Assembly: GCA_900110005.1 (NCBI GenBank)
Contig: FOCC01000002.1
Coordinates: 1 to 64,000, forward strand
From: Ligilactobacillus sp. WC1T17
GTDB lineage: Bacteria; Bacillota; Bacilli; Lactobacillales; Lactobacillaceae
Length of the DNA stretch: 64,000 bases
Direction of reading: 5' to 3'
Positions 32,624 through 42,820 of this stretch are shown piece by piece; the first letter of the stretch is position 1, and each line of letters opens with the position of its first letter. Made by a program: the position numbers and the translations under genes. Below the pieces are notes generated by a model. The model worked only from the letters and a program-made list of their open reading frames with translations, was not told where the DNA came from and searched no databases.

Positions 32624-32650
32624 AAAAAGCAGCTCAATGAGCTGCTTTTT
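32624..32650 (-). terminator. Bidirectional terminator after dnaE
   Basis: AGCAGCTC (32628-32635) and GAGCTGCT (32639-32646) around 3 nt, flanked by A6 and T5 runs; terminates dnaE on the minus strand. Confidence 0.85.
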
Positions 32651-32657
32651 AATCTGC

Positions 32658-35600
32658 CTAAGTCACTTTAAATAAAGCATCCTTAGATCCGATAATATTT
32701 TGTAAATCACTTAAAGTTGCTTCATTAGGCTGAACCCAAAATTTAGCATCCAATAGCTTAGTAGTCTTTTTTTGTTCATCGACTACTAACACCGGGGTTG
32801 TTCCTGGATGTTTTTTCATTTGATAAAGTAAAGCCTTCTTTTGATCTTGCGTAATTTGCGGTTCAAAGTGCAGCCACAAGTATTGTATTCTAACACTTTG
32901 GATTGGTATCAGTGTATCGACTAATAAAGACAAATCATTCCGGGCTTGCGTCTTGCCGGTCACTACCAATACCTGCCCCGGTTTAATCAACGGACGGTAG
33001 CGGGCAAATTGCCGCGGAAAAATCGTTGCCTCTAATTCGCCTGACTGATCGCTTAAAGTCATAAACGCCATCGGTTTATTTTGTTTAGTCGTAATTTCTT
33101 TGACATTTTTAACCACAGCCAAAACTTTGGCAGACTGGTTGACATTTAACTGTTCAAGCAAGCTGGTATGCAGCAATAAAGCCTGCTTTTGATAGCGGTC
33201 AAGCGGATGAGCGCTTAAGTAGAGTCCCAGGTGGGCTTTTTCTTGATCGAGCAACTCACTATCCATTAGTTCTTTTTGTCCTGAATTTGTTTTAGGTTTT
33301 AATAGATCTAGCAATAGCTGACTTTTCCCGGCTAATTCTTCATATTCTAAATCACTATCCAGTTCATTGAGCATTGCTTGTCGCTTTTGCTTAAAACTGT
33401 CGAAAGCCCCGGCATAAATCAAAGCTTCTACCATGGGCTTAAGGCTTGCAGCAATTTTTTTACGGTCAGGGTCTTTTTGATGCTGCTTTAACAGTTGACT
33501 TCTAGCAACTGCTTCCACCATGCGGTTAGTAAAATCACTTAAGCTCTGATAAGGATGGTACCCGCCGGCTTGCCTTTCAATTAAAAGTTGCTTAATAAAG
33601 TCCATTCTTAATCCCTTGACAGATGAAAAGCCAAACATCAACCCTTCTTTAACCAGTGAAAAATCCCTTTGCGCCCGGTTAATATCAGGAAAAAGCAATG
33701 CTACCCCCATTTTTTTAGCGGCTGTTAAATAATTAATCGTTTTAGTAGCATTACCGGTTGTCGCTTGCAGGAGCGCACAATAAAATGCTTTAGGGTAATG
33801 CGCTTTAAAATAAGCCATCTGAAAAGCCATTTTAGAATAGGCCACCGCATGTGACTTGTTAAAGCCGTAATCACCAAAACGGGCAATATAGTCATATACC
33901 TGTAAAGCTTCTTCTTCGCTGTATCCCCGTTTGAGTGAACCTTTAATAAAATCATCTTTTAATTTGCCGATTAAAGCAGTATTTTTTTTACTGATAGCTG
34001 CTCTTAAAATATCTGCTTGTCCTAAAGAAAAGCCCGCCATCAGGGCTGAAACCTGCATTACCTGTTCTTGATAAACAATAATCCCATAGGTGCTTTTTAA
34101 AACTTTGGCTAATGCCTGGTTTGGGTCAGACGGCTGACTTTGCCGGTGCCTGCGTGCAATAAAAGTATCGATATTTTTAATAGGTCCGGGGCGATAGAGG
34201 GCATTTAAAGCGACAATATCCGCAAAGTTTTGCGGGGCCAATTGCCGCATCTTTTGGCGAATACCATAAGAATCAAACTGGAAAATACCTTCTGTATCAG
34301 CCCTTTGAAATAATTGTAATGTTTTCTCATCGTCTAAAGGTATTTGCGTGAGTTCAATTTTGCTGCTTTGCTGTGTATTAACCAAGTCTTTAGCTGTATT
34401 TAAGACCCGTAAATTTTTTAAACCCAGCAAATCAATTTTTAAAAGGCCCGCTTTTTCAACGGCTTTTTTAGCAAATTGCGCCATCAAAAAACCGTCATTG
34501 CCTAACTGCACTGGCACTAAATCTGCTAAAGGGCGGTCGCTTAAAACCACCCCGGCTGCATGCGTTGAATAGTGTCTCGGCAAGCCTTCTATTTTAGCAG
34601 CTGTCTGATACATCAACGCATTTGTTGGGCTATCACTGATTATGTTTTGAATTTTAAGTGTCGTTTTTTGAGCTTCTATCAAACTTTGATTTTTAGGCAA
34701 AGCTTTAACCCAGGTATCGATAACTTGCGGCGGCAAGTTAAATACCCGGCCACAGTCGCGCAAAGCCTGCTTAGGTCCAAAGGTATCAAAGGTGATGATT
34801 TGCCCCATATGCTTTTTGCCATACGTTTTTTGCAAATATTTTAGCAAGAGATCCCTTTTATCATCAGGAATATCTAAATCAATATCTGGCATTTGCGCTC
34901 TTTCTTCATTTAAAAAGCGTTCAAATAGCAAGCCATATTCCAAAGGATCCACGTCTGTAATCCTTAACGTGTAAGCAGCTAATGATCCCGCAGCCGAGCC
35001 CCGTCCAGGACCCAAAGTGATGTGATGGTCACGCGCGTAATTGGTAATCCCTGCTACGATTAAAAAATAATCATCAAAACCCATCTTGGCAATCACAGCT
35101 AATTCACGTTCAAGGCGGGCTTGATATTTGGCCGCCTGCTTCGGGTGTTTATTTAAGCATCTTTTTAAACCTTCATGACACAAACGGCTTAAATAAGTTT
35201 GAGCGGAAAAATTCATGCCTTCAGCCAAAGGATAATGCGGCAGTCTCGTTTGTTCTTTTTTTAACCAAAAATGGCAGTTTTCTAGCAAATTTTTGGTCTG
35301 CTCATAAGCTTCAAGCATCCCGTTTTGCTCAAATTCAGCTTGATAGACAGCCGGTTTTTTTAAATATTTGTCGCCATTATTTTGATCTAAGTAACTAACT
35401 TTTGTATCCGCAGCTAAAGCTTTAAGCACTCTTTGCTCAAACACCGCATCTGGTGTCAAATACTCAACTTCAGCTAAGCCTAAGGTTGGTAGCTGATACT
35501 CTTTAGCCAGCCGATAGCTGTTAAGAAGCAGGTTTTTATCATATTGGGGACCGATTCCCAAAAATACTTTAGCTCCCACCTGTTGCAATGTAGCTAAAAA

Positions 35601-36023
35601 TTTAGGCTGACTATTTTGAGCTGCTACAAAAGGCGTCACAATTACGGCTAAGCCAGACAAATAAGGAGCTAAAACTTGACAGGTAAGTGGGTTATCATGA
35701 ATATCCGCTTGATTTTTAGACAGTTTAAGCGATGATATTTTGACTAAATGACGATATCCTTGTTCGTTTTGAGCTAATAAAAGCAGCTTTTGCGGCTCAT
35801 TTTGGCCATCGCCCTGCAGGTTCAAGTCAATTCCTAAAACCGGATGCTTAATTCCATATTTGGCACAAGCCTCATAAAATTCATAGGCCCCATACAAAAC
35901 GTCTTCATCCGCCAAAACGAGGCTATCATACCCCTGCTGACTGGCCAACTTAACATAGTTGTCAATTTTAAGCGGGCTTTTCAATAAAGTATAAGAGCTT
36001 TTGACTTGGATTGGAGCAAACAT
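32658..36023 (-). CDS. dnaE: DNA polymerase III alpha subunit, DnaE type
   Basis: About 1121 residues, the second replicative polymerase of Firmicutes, which extends RNA primers before handing over to PolC and takes part in repair. N-terminal PHP domain (VKSSYTLLKSPLKI, VLADEDVLYGAYEF), the nucleotide-site motif LGPGRGSAAGSLAAYTL, catalytic PDIDLDIPDDKRD, the palm/fingers region and a C-terminal OB fold (KVLAVVKNVKEITTKQNKPMAFMTL). It lacks the exonuclease seen in PolC. Start at ATG 36023, 6 nt after AGAGGGG; the frame opens seven codons earlier. Confidence 0.97.
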   Translation of the reverse strand: MFAPIQVKSSYTLLKSPLKIDNYVKLASQQGYDSLVLADEDVLYGAYEFYEACAKYGIKHPVLGIDLNLQGDGQNEPQKLLLLAQNEQGYRHLVKISSLKLSKNQADIHDNPLTCQVLAPYLSGLAVIVTPFVAAQNSQPKFLATLQQVGAKVFLGIGPQYDKNLLLNSYRLAKEYQLPTLGLAEVEYLTPDAVFEQRVLKALAADTKVSYLDQNNGDKYLKKPAVYQAEFEQNGMLEAYEQTKNLLENCHFWLKKEQTRLPHYPLAEGMNFSAQTYLSRLCHEGLKRCLNKHPKQAAKYQARLERELAVIAKMGFDDYFLIVAGITNYARDHHITLGPGRGSAAGSLAAYTLRITDVDPLEYGLLFERFLNEERAQMPDIDLDIPDDKRDLLLKYLQKTYGKKHMGQIITFDTFGPKQALRDCGRVFNLPPQVIDTWVKALPKNQSLIEAQKTTLKIQNIISDSPTNALMYQTAAKIEGLPRHYSTHAAGVVLSDRPLADLVPVQLGNDGFLMAQFAKKAVEKAGLLKIDLLGLKNLRVLNTAKDLVNTQQSSKIELTQIPLDDEKTLQLFQRADTEGIFQFDSYGIRQKMRQLAPQNFADIVALNALYRPGPIKNIDTFIARRHRQSQPSDPNQALAKVLKSTYGIIVYQEQVMQVSALMAGFSLGQADILRAAISKKNTALIGKLKDDFIKGSLKRGYSEEEALQVYDYIARFGDYGFNKSHAVAYSKMAFQMAYFKAHYPKAFYCALLQATTGNATKTINYLTAAKKMGVALLFPDINRAQRDFSLVKEGLMFGFSSVKGLRMDFIKQLLIERQAGGYHPYQSLSDFTNRMVEAVARSQLLKQHQKDPDRKKIAASLKPMVEALIYAGAFDSFKQKRQAMLNELDSDLEYEELAGKSQLLLDLLKPKTNSGQKELMDSELLDQEKAHLGLYLSAHPLDRYQKQALLLHTSLLEQLNVNQSAKVLAVVKNVKEITTKQNKPMAFMTLSDQSGELEATIFPRQFARYRPLIKPGQVLVVTGKTQARNDLSLLVDTLIPIQSVRIQYLWLHFEPQITQDQKKALLYQMKKHPGTTPVLVVDEQKKTTKLLDAKFWVQPNEATLSDLQNIIGSKDALFKVT

Positions 36024-36208
36024 TTTATCCCCTCTTTTCTGCATTAACTATTATTCTTATTATACCTTATTCAAAAAAATCAGACAAAAAACGCGCAATC
36101 CTAAAAAAATCAGATTTGCTTCTTACTTTTTGCGATAAACATTTGCATTTGTTTAGGAAAAAAACGCGAAATTGTGCTACAATGATTTACGAATGAGAGG
36201 TGTTTTCT

Positions 36209-36388
36209 ATGGCAAAACAATTAACAGCCTTAGTTTGGGGCGCCATTTACGGTGAAGTCATCGGTTATGTGCTTTCAGCTTTGGGCGGTACGACTTTTGA
36301 TCCTACCCTGAGTGCAATTATTCCTGCCATTGCTGGTGTAATTGCCATTAATATCTTATCACTATTCGTTAAGAGTCCTGAAAAATAA
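36209..36388 (+). CDS. DUF2929 family (YjzD-like) membrane protein
   Basis: 59-residue protein with two hydrophobic helices (LTALVWGAIYGEVIGYVLSALGG and LSAIIPAIAGVIAINILSLFV), as in the YjzD/DUF2929 family of Bacilli; function unknown. ATG 36209 is chosen because GAGAGGTG lies 8 nt upstream. Divergent from dnaE, with a dense AT-rich promoter region between. Confidence 0.82.
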   Translation: MAKQLTALVWGAIYGEVIGYVLSALGGTTFDPTLSAIIPAIAGVIAINILSLFVKSPEK

Positions 36389-36415
36389 GAAAAAGGCCAA
36401 GCTTGGCCTTTTTTT
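36389..36415. terminator. Bidirectional terminator
   Basis: AAGGCCAAGCTTGGCCTT palindrome (36393-36410) with A and T runs on the two sides; serves the DUF2929 gene and the GIY-YIG operon. Confidence 0.88.
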
Positions 36416-36698
36416 ATTTGCGCAAATATTGTTCACCCACTCCATGCTGCCTTAAATAAGCTTCCTTTTTACTCCTCGATTGGTGTTTAAAGGCATATTC
36501 AGCTTTAAGCGCGCTTGATTTATCAGCAAAACATTCATGGTAAATCAAGCGGCAAGGACGGCGATATTTGGTATATTTAGCGCCTTTACCAGCGTTATGC
36601 TTTGCTAAGCGGGCGGTTAAATCGTTGGTAAAGCCGCCATAAAAGCTGCGGTCAGCACACAATAGGACATAAAAAAAATATGCTTTTGTCTCAGCCAT
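36414..36698 (-). CDS. GIY-YIG nuclease family protein (UPF0213/YhbQ-like)
   Basis: 94-residue single-domain GIY-YIG protein: [51 protein letters not shown], with Tyr-x-Gly replacing the second YIG element, the conserved Arg of the R-x-x-x-H helix and later Glu in ALKAEYAFK. Family members are DNA-structure-specific nucleases or of unknown role. It overlaps the upstream methyltransferase by 8 nt and is always found beside it in lactobacilli as far as I recall. Confidence 0.9.
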   Translation of the reverse strand: MAETKAYFFYVLLCADRSFYGGFTNDLTARLAKHNAGKGAKYTKYRRPCRLIYHECFADKSSALKAEYAFKHQSRSKKEAYLRQHGVGEQYLRK

Positions 36699-37437
36699 AA
36701 ATCATTTTCCTAATTGCCGGCGTATAATTGCCGTCGGGCCCATAAACCACCAGCGGCTCTAAAAAGCGCACCCCACCCGGCTTACCATCCTTAATTGCTT
36801 CAACCAAAACCATATTGGCTTCGCGGCCGGCTTTGGGATAGACGAGTTGAATCCTTTTAGGTGCTAGCCGATTTTTTTGCATCAAAGCACCCATTTCAAG
36901 CAAGCGTTCAGGCCGGTGCACAAAGCACACCTTACCATTCATCTTCAATAAATTAGCCGACTGCTCAATCGTTTGCGCTAAGGTAACTGTTAATTCATGC
37001 CGTGCTAAAGCCAAATAATGATTGGGATTTTTTTTGCTGTCAGGTTGGTTGGTAAAATATGGCGGATTGCAGGTAATTGTATCGATGGAATCTTTGGGCA
37101 GGTAGGTTAAAATATCATTTAAATCGGCATTGATAACTTCAACTTGCTGGTCTAAATCGTTTAAAATCACACTTCTTTGGGCCATATTGGCTAAGCGTTT
37201 TTGAATCTCAACTTCGTAGATTTTAGCACTGGTCTTAGCCGTCAAAAAAAGCCCCACAGCCCCATTACCTGCGCATAAATCAACAATTTTCTGCTGCTTT
37301 TTTTTAGCTGGGTTGGTAAAATTAGCCAGCAACACTGCATCCAAAGAAAAAGCAAAGACTTCATCGCTTTGGATTATTTTTACCTGGTTAGCAAATAAAG
37401 CATCCACCCGTTCGTTATCATAAATCTTGACATCCAT
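36691..37437 (-). CDS. TrmN6-like tRNA (adenine-N6) methyltransferase
   Basis: About 248-residue class I methyltransferase. SAM motif [17 protein letters not shown], acidic loop [13 protein letters not shown], and motif [10 protein letters not shown], the NPPY of N6-adenine methylation. Closest to the YabB/TrmN6 group, which modifies tRNA1(Val) at A37. Start at ATG 37437, 6 nt after TAGGTG; the frame is open 15 codons further. In an operon with the GIY-YIG gene. Confidence 0.88.
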   Translation of the reverse strand: MDVKIYDNERVDALFANQVKIIQSDEVFAFSLDAVLLANFTNPAKKKQQKIVDLCAGNGAVGLFLTAKTSAKIYEVEIQKRLANMAQRSVILNDLDQQVEVINADLNDILTYLPKDSIDTITCNPPYFTNQPDSKKNPNHYLALARHELTVTLAQTIEQSANLLKMNGKVCFVHRPERLLEMGALMQKNRLAPKRIQLVYPKAGREANMVLVEAIKDGKPGGVRFLEPLVVYGPDGNYTPAIRKMIYG

Positions 37438-37522
37438 TTTTGCACCTACTAAAAATACTTGTTTTTTTTCTCTTTTCAGCATACTATAATTAAGTGAAAT
37501 ATATTTGAAAGGAAGATAGAAT

Positions 37523-38152
37523 TTGTTCTATTCATTTATCCGCGCGGTCGTATGGCTGGTAACGACTTTGGTCAACGGCAATGTCCGCTATGAGAATAAA
37601 GATAAACTTCCCAAAGGAAACTATATCTTAGTTGCTCCCCACCGTGCCTGGTTTGATATGTTATATTTTGCCTTGGGAGCATCGCCTAAAAAGTTTTGTT
37701 TTATGGCTAAAAAAGAACTTTTTGAAAACCCTATTTTACGCTTTATCCTAACCCACTGCAATGCTTTTCCCGTTGACCGGCAAAATCCGGGAGCTTCAGC
37801 CATCAAAAAGCCTGTTAAATATCTTAAAGATTCCGACCTGTCTTTAATCATGTTTCCTTCAGGCACAAGGCATAGCCAAACCATGCGGGGAGGAGCCGTT
37901 TTAGTTGCTAAACTTTCCGGTAAACCCTTAGTTCCGGTCGTTTACCAAGGACCATCTACTTTTAAACGGTTATGCACCCGCAAAAAAGTAACTGTCCGCT
38001 TTGGCGACTCCATCTATGTTGACCGCAAAATGAAATTAAGCGATGAAAATCAGCAAAAAATAATCGCTGAAATGACCGCGGCTTTTGACAAATTAGATAA
38101 GGAAATCGATCCAAACTATCACTATGTTGATCCTCATCCGCAAAAAAAATAA
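37523..38152 (+). CDS. plsC: 1-acyl-sn-glycerol-3-phosphate acyltransferase
   Basis: 209-residue PlsC-type acyltransferase that makes phosphatidic acid. The H-x4-D motif is APHRAWFDML, the substrate-binding block is IMFPSGTRHS, and VPVVYQGP is the last family block; an N-terminal hydrophobic helix (FIRAVVWLVTTLV) anchors it. It starts with TTG at 37523 behind GAAAGGAAG. Divergent from the TrmN6-like gene. Confidence 0.9.
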   Translation: MFYSFIRAVVWLVTTLVNGNVRYENKDKLPKGNYILVAPHRAWFDMLYFALGASPKKFCFMAKKELFENPILRFILTHCNAFPVDRQNPGASAIKKPVKYLKDSDLSLIMFPSGTRHSQTMRGGAVLVAKLSGKPLVPVVYQGPSTFKRLCTRKKVTVRFGDSIYVDRKMKLSDENQQKIIAEMTAAFDKLDKEIDPNYHYVDPHPQKK

Positions 38153-38182
38153 TGTCCCTTTCCTTAGGGACATTATTTTTTT
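38151..38182 (+). terminator. Terminator after plsC
   Basis: AATGTCCCT (38151-38159) and AGGGACATT (38166-38174) around 6 nt, then ATTTTTTT. Confidence 0.85.
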
Positions 38183-38748
38183 ATAGGTTAATTTTTAAAT
38201 CTTTAAAATAATATTTTTGATCATGCTCATTAATCGGCCGTAAAACGCGACAAAGGTTCACGACTGCGACCACATTAGCCGGAATATCTTTGGTGACGAC
38301 ACTGCCGGCACCAAATAACCGTATTATCTCCAATTGTGACCCCTGGCAAAACAATTGCACCAGCCCCAAACCAGCAATTTTCCCCAATATGAATGCCTTG
38401 ATTATGCTGATAACCTTGTTTTCTTAGTGTAGGTTCAACGGGGTGTCCTGCGGTAGCCAAGGTGCCATTGGGTCCAAACATGGTGTAATCTCCCAAGTAT
38501 ATTTTAGTATCATCCACCATAGTTAGATTATAGTTAGCATAGATATAATCGCCAAAATGGTCAGATTTCCCTGCCCAATTAGCATGCAAAGGTGGCTCGA
38601 TGTAGACATGATCACCAATTTGAGCAAACATTTCTTTTAACATGGCCGCTCTTTTTTGATCGCTTAGACGAGTTTGGTTAAAATCATACAATTTTTCCAT
38701 CCACTTGACTTGCTCTTGCATAATACTTGGATCGCTGGGGTGATACAA
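38181..38748 (-). pseudogene. Maltose/galactoside O-acetyltransferase-like gene, frameshifted
   Basis: Left-handed beta-helix acetyltransferase (Maa/LacA type), made of hexapeptide repeats: IEPPLHANWAGKSDHFGDYIYANYNLTMVDD, the catalytic His region TAGHPVEPTLR and GIHIGENCWFGAGAIVLPGVTIGDNTVI. At about 38309-38314 an extra T (GTTATTTGGTGCC instead of ATTGGT) shifts the frame; the true end (GAGSVVTKDIPANVVAV...RPINEHDQKYYF) continues in the next frame. The usual GNPCR is VNLCR here, two more unusual substitutions. The natural start codon is also unclear. Most likely a decaying gene. Confidence 0.82.
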
Positions 38749-38778
38749 AGCCCCGCTATGTTGCTTTTTTGATAATAT

Positions 38779-40563
38779 TTAGCCATTTGTTTGCGCACTT
38801 TGCAACCGGTAAAGTTCTGCATAGCGCCCGTTTTTAGCTAATAAACTTTGATGATTGCCACGTTCAACAATTTCTCCCTTATCCAGCACCAAAATCAAAT
38901 CTGCATCCCTAATGGTCGATAAACGGTGGGCAATTGCCACAGTGGTCCGCCCTTTGCGCATCTGCGCCATTCCTTTTTGAATTAAATTTTCAGTTTGCGT
39001 ATCAATATTGGCCGTTGCCTCATCCAAAATCAAAATCTTGGGGTTGCGGATAATGGTTCGGGCAAAAGAAATCAGTTGCCTTTGCCCTGCTGAAAAAGAA
39101 GCCCCTCTTTCAAACACTTTGGCATTATATTTTTGCGGCAACGCCTCGATAAATTTGTCAGCATCAACAAAGGCCGCAGCTGCTTTAACCTGCTCATCAG
39201 TCAAATTTTGGTCATACATGCGGATATTTCCTTTTACATCGCCGTAAAATAAGTAGGGTTCCTGCAAGACCAGCCCCATTTTTTGCCGCAATTCCTTAGT
39301 TGAATAATCGCGGATATCGTGACCATCAATTAAAATTTGACCGCTGGAAAATTCATAAAAACGCAATAAAACATTAATAATAGAACTTTTACCACTGCCT
39401 GTATGTCCGACTAAGGCGACTGTTTGTCCCGGTTCAAGTGTAAAGGTAATATGCTTTAACACCGGCTCGGCTTCGTTGTAGCCAAAAGTCACATCTTTAA
39501 ATTCAATCCGTCCTTGCGTAATTTTGGCAGTTGAATTTTCATTTTGCTTAGGAGCGAGGGTTTGCTCATCCATAATTTTTAAAATACGACTGCCCGCAAC
39601 GATTCCATCTTGAAAAGTTGCCATGTAATCCATCACATTGGTCAAAGGATTGAAAAAGTTTTGAATATATGCCAAAAAAGCATAAATAACACCTGCTTTG
39701 ACAAAATTTTCCGAACTGCTCAAGCCAAAATAAGTCAAAGCCACTAATTCGGCTAAATTATACATCAAAGTCACAATCGGATATAACAATAGTGAATTAA
39801 TCTTAATCATTTTGAAGCGTAGCTGCATGTAAGAAGCGTTTTGCTCTTCAAATTCGTCCATAATCCGTTGTTCTTGCAAAAATTGTTTAATAATACTGAT
39901 TCCCATCAGCGATTCATTAAGCTTTGTATTAATATCACTCAATTTTTCCCGCAATTGCCGATAAATTTTGGAACTTAATTTTTCATACAACAGGGTGGTC
40001 AAAATCACCAGCGGCAAGAAAATCAAAATTAACAAGGCTAATTTCAAACTAACACTGACCATCGCTAAAAAAGCGGAAATAATGGAAAAGCTAGCCACCA
40101 AAATGGTCAAAAATAAGGTCCAAAAATCAAACAAAGTCTTCGTATCATTGGTTACCCGTGAGACAATCGAGCCGGCCGGAACATTATCAAAATACTTTAA
40201 ACCTAACGTTTGCAATTTTTGATATAAAGCCACCCGAATCTTTTCCAAGGTTCTTTCAGCACCCATACTAAAAGCATATTGCTGGATAAATTGTGTCAGT
40301 GCTTTGATGATTGTACCTATAAAGTATAAACCCGCAAAAGCCCAAATCACCTTCATTTCAGTATGCGACCTTGTCAAAAAATGATCCATGTAATACTGCA
40401 AAGATCGTGGCAAAGCAACATTAACTACACTTAAAAGAATGGCAAAAATTAACGCGGTGATGAATTGTCCTTTAAATTCATAGGTATAAGGCAACAGCCG
40501 CTTAATGATGGTGCGCTGTTCTTTTCTGGTAAAAGATTTTTCCCAAATTGATTCGTCTTGCAT
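38779..40563 (-). CDS. ABC exporter half-transporter (second subunit)
   Basis: About 594 residues: an N-terminal six-helix transmembrane domain (about 35-330) and a C-terminal ATPase with Walker A LVGHTGSGKSSIINVL, Q-loop VLQEPYLFYG, signature SAGQRQLISFARTI, Walker B ILILDEATANID and H-loop AIAHRLSTI. All catalytic residues are present. The pair with the next gene is of the YheIH/BmrCD/LmrCD type, heterodimeric multidrug or lipid exporters. Start at ATG 40563 behind AAAGGCGG, immediately after the upstream stop. Confidence 0.92.
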   Translation of the reverse strand: MQDESIWEKSFTRKEQRTIIKRLLPYTYEFKGQFITALIFAILLSVVNVALPRSLQYYMDHFLTRSHTEMKVIWAFAGLYFIGTIIKALTQFIQQYAFSMGAERTLEKIRVALYQKLQTLGLKYFDNVPAGSIVSRVTNDTKTLFDFWTLFLTILVASFSIISAFLAMVSVSLKLALLILIFLPLVILTTLLYEKLSSKIYRQLREKLSDINTKLNESLMGISIIKQFLQEQRIMDEFEEQNASYMQLRFKMIKINSLLLYPIVTLMYNLAELVALTYFGLSSSENFVKAGVIYAFLAYIQNFFNPLTNVMDYMATFQDGIVAGSRILKIMDEQTLAPKQNENSTAKITQGRIEFKDVTFGYNEAEPVLKHITFTLEPGQTVALVGHTGSGKSSIINVLLRFYEFSSGQILIDGHDIRDYSTKELRQKMGLVLQEPYLFYGDVKGNIRMYDQNLTDEQVKAAAAFVDADKFIEALPQKYNAKVFERGASFSAGQRQLISFARTIIRNPKILILDEATANIDTQTENLIQKGMAQMRKGRTTVAIAHRLSTIRDADLILVLDKGEIVERGNHQSLLAKNGRYAELYRLQSAQTNG

Positions 40564-40564
40564 C

Positions 40565-42319
40565 TTAATCACCGCCTTTTAAATCTTCTTCAAGTTTTTG
40601 CATTTCAAATGTCTTTTGATACCAACCACCATTCGTGCTTAGTGAAGCATGGGTCCCTCTTTCAATAATGGTTCCATGGTCGACCACAATAATTTCATCA
40701 CAGTCCATCACGGAACTTAAACGGCTGGCAACCATAATCGTGGTTTGTCCTTGGCGCACGTCGCCAATCCGGTCTAAAATATGTTTTTCAGTCTTGGCAT
40801 CGACGGCTGACAAGGAATCGTCTAACAGCAGCAATTTAGGATTAACCATCAAAGCTCTAGCAATCGCCAACCGCTGTTTTTGTCCACCGGAAAGCGAAAC
40901 CCCCATTTCACCGACTTCAGTCATAAAATTTTGCGGCATTGCATCAATGTCAGCTTCCAAATCAGCTAAGTAGGCAGCTTTTCTAACTTCCTGCTCACTA
41001 GCATGCGGCCGCGCAAAAGCAATATTTTCTTTAATGGTTTTGGAAAATAAAAAACTTGTCTGGGGCACATATCCCATCATCTCCAGCAAGTCATCGCTAT
41101 GATAAGCTCTAATGTCTTGCTTTCCCCAAACAATTTGGCCTTGATAATTGTCAAAATCCCGCATTAAAAGACGCAAAATACTGGTTTTGCCGGCACCTGT
41201 TTTACCAACAATCCCAACTTTTGTCCCTTCTTTAACAGTAAAATGAATATCATGCAGGTCAGCTTTTTGTGTTTGGTTATCAGGATAAAAGAATTCATCA
41301 ATATTGACCTGCAAATCTCCGCTGGGTTTATTGCCCAACGCAAGACTTGCTGGTGCTTGCTGGCTTTTTTTAGCCAACAAAACACTGATACGGTCATAGC
41401 TGGCGGAACCTTTTTCCAAAATGTTAAATAAGTGCCCAATAGCAAACATCGGCCAAATCAGCTCCGCCAAATAAGAAACAAATGACACCAACTGTCCAAT
41501 CGAAATCGTACCATTTAACACACTAGACCCGCCATAAACAATGGTCATCAAGTATGAAAAGCCTAAAATGATCGTCGTAGCCGGATCAAACAAAGCATCA
41601 ATTTGATAGGTTTTTTTATCGGCCGCAATGGTTTTTTCAATGTGCTTTTTAAAATCTTCAATATCTTCTTGCTCCTGGCCTAAGGTTTTAATTACCTTAA
41701 TGCCAGTCATGCTTTCTTGCGTTTTATTATTTAATTCAGAAAAAGCCGCCTGCGCATCGCCGAAAGCATCATGAATTTTATTGCCTAAAAAACTAGCTGT
41801 TAAAGCTAAAAAAGGCAGGGGAATAATCGCCAAAATGGTCAAATGCCAGTCAACAAAAAGACACATCGCCACTAAAGTCGAACAGCCGGTCATCAAAGAA
41901 TCTGCTAAAGTCAAAATTCCTCCACCAGCCACATCACGGACTGCATCAACGTCATTAGTCGCATGTGCCATCAAATCACCCACACGGTGTTCAGAATAGA
42001 AGGTTTGGTCCATTTGCATAAAATGCTTAAATAAGCGGCTGCGCATTTTTCTTTCCAAAATAAAAGATGTGCCGAAAATATATTTACGCCATAAATAGCG
42101 CATCAAGTAACGGATTACAGCACTTGCCAAAAAAATAAGCAGCATTAAACTCAAATAGCTGATTGTTAATTGATGCTTAGCAATAGCATCGACAATTCCA
42201 CCAATAATTTTAGGCGGAATAATCGTCATGATAGCCGTCACAAATAAGGCTAAAAGGCCGAGCAAATAACGTTTTTTCTCTTCTTTAAAAAACCAGCCTA
42301 AGCGCATAAAAATACCCAC
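40565..42319 (-). CDS. ABC exporter half-transporter (first subunit)
   Basis: 584 residues: transmembrane domain (about 15-315) and ATPase with Walker A IVGKTGAGKTSILRLL, signature SLSGGQKQRLAIARAL and LLLLDDSLSAVDAKT, where the residue after Walker B is Asp instead of Glu; this marks the degenerate-site partner of a heterodimeric exporter. The next gene has the canonical Glu. GTG start at 42319 with GGAG 9 nt upstream. The two genes are separated by one base or overlap. Confidence 0.92.
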   Translation of the reverse strand: MGIFMRLGWFFKEEKKRYLLGLLALFVTAIMTIIPPKIIGGIVDAIAKHQLTISYLSLMLLIFLASAVIRYLMRYLWRKYIFGTSFILERKMRSRLFKHFMQMDQTFYSEHRVGDLMAHATNDVDAVRDVAGGGILTLADSLMTGCSTLVAMCLFVDWHLTILAIIPLPFLALTASFLGNKIHDAFGDAQAAFSELNNKTQESMTGIKVIKTLGQEQEDIEDFKKHIEKTIAADKKTYQIDALFDPATTIILGFSYLMTIVYGGSSVLNGTISIGQLVSFVSYLAELIWPMFAIGHLFNILEKGSASYDRISVLLAKKSQQAPASLALGNKPSGDLQVNIDEFFYPDNQTQKADLHDIHFTVKEGTKVGIVGKTGAGKTSILRLLMRDFDNYQGQIVWGKQDIRAYHSDDLLEMMGYVPQTSFLFSKTIKENIAFARPHASEQEVRKAAYLADLEADIDAMPQNFMTEVGEMGVSLSGGQKQRLAIARALMVNPKLLLLDDSLSAVDAKTEKHILDRIGDVRQGQTTIMVASRLSSVMDCDEIIVVDHGTIIERGTHASLSTNGGWYQKTFEMQKLEEDLKGGD

Positions 42320-42341
42320 AAAACCCGCTCCTCTCTCAAAT

Positions 42342-42372
42342 AAAAAAATAAGGACGCTAAAATCGCGTCCTT
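42342..42372 (-). terminator. Terminator between yneF and the ABC exporter operon
   Basis: Minus-strand AAGGACGC (42372-42365) and GCGTCCTT (42357-42350) around 7 nt, then ATTTTTTTA. The exporter operon therefore needs its own promoter or read-through. Confidence 0.82.
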
Positions 42373-42397
42373 AGTTGATTTCAGCACAAAATCAGGC

Positions 42398-42625
42398 TTA
42401 TTTTTGTTTTCCCATATTTGCTTTCATTGCTGACATCATTTGGTGAAGTTTCTTTTCAGAAGGCTTCTGACCCATTTGGATCATCATCGTTCTTAACATT
42501 TGTTCGTTAATCGGTGGATTTTTCTTTAAATAGTCTTCCATGTACTTGCGAGCAGCAAAAAAACCGCCGGCAAAGCAGGCTAAACCTACCACTACGACAA
42601 TCAGCACAACAACTGGTGTTGACAT
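42398..42625 (-). CDS. YneF family small membrane protein (UPF0154)
   Basis: 75 residues with one N-terminal hydrophobic helix ([59 protein letters not shown]). The conserved KNPPINE-x-M-(I/L)-R and GQKPSEKK-(I/L)-x-Q blocks identify UPF0154/YneF. Function unknown. Single-gene unit ended by the terminator at 42342-42372. The 195 bp upstream hold no gene. Confidence 0.92.
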   Translation of the reverse strand: MSTPVVVLIVVVVGLACFAGGFFAARKYMEDYLKKNPPINEQMLRTMMIQMGQKPSEKKLHQMMSAMKANMGKQK

Positions 42626-42820
42626 GATGTACTCTCCCTTCCGTATTAAGCACTAGTTTCAATAAGTAATTTTACACAACTTTTAAGAAAAAATAAAGTA
42701 AAACTTAATGCTTTACTCTTCAAAAAGTGTATCTTCATCACTTAAAAGTGCTTTAAAATCAGTTACCTTTTGATTATATCATATAAAAATATCAATAACA
42801 GCCTGCGCACCACTCAATGG

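Noticed and set aside
38779-42319. Bacteriocin export system
   Set aside because: The two ABC genes lack a C39 peptidase domain and no double-glycine leader peptide is nearby; the pair fits a heterodimeric multidrug-type exporter.
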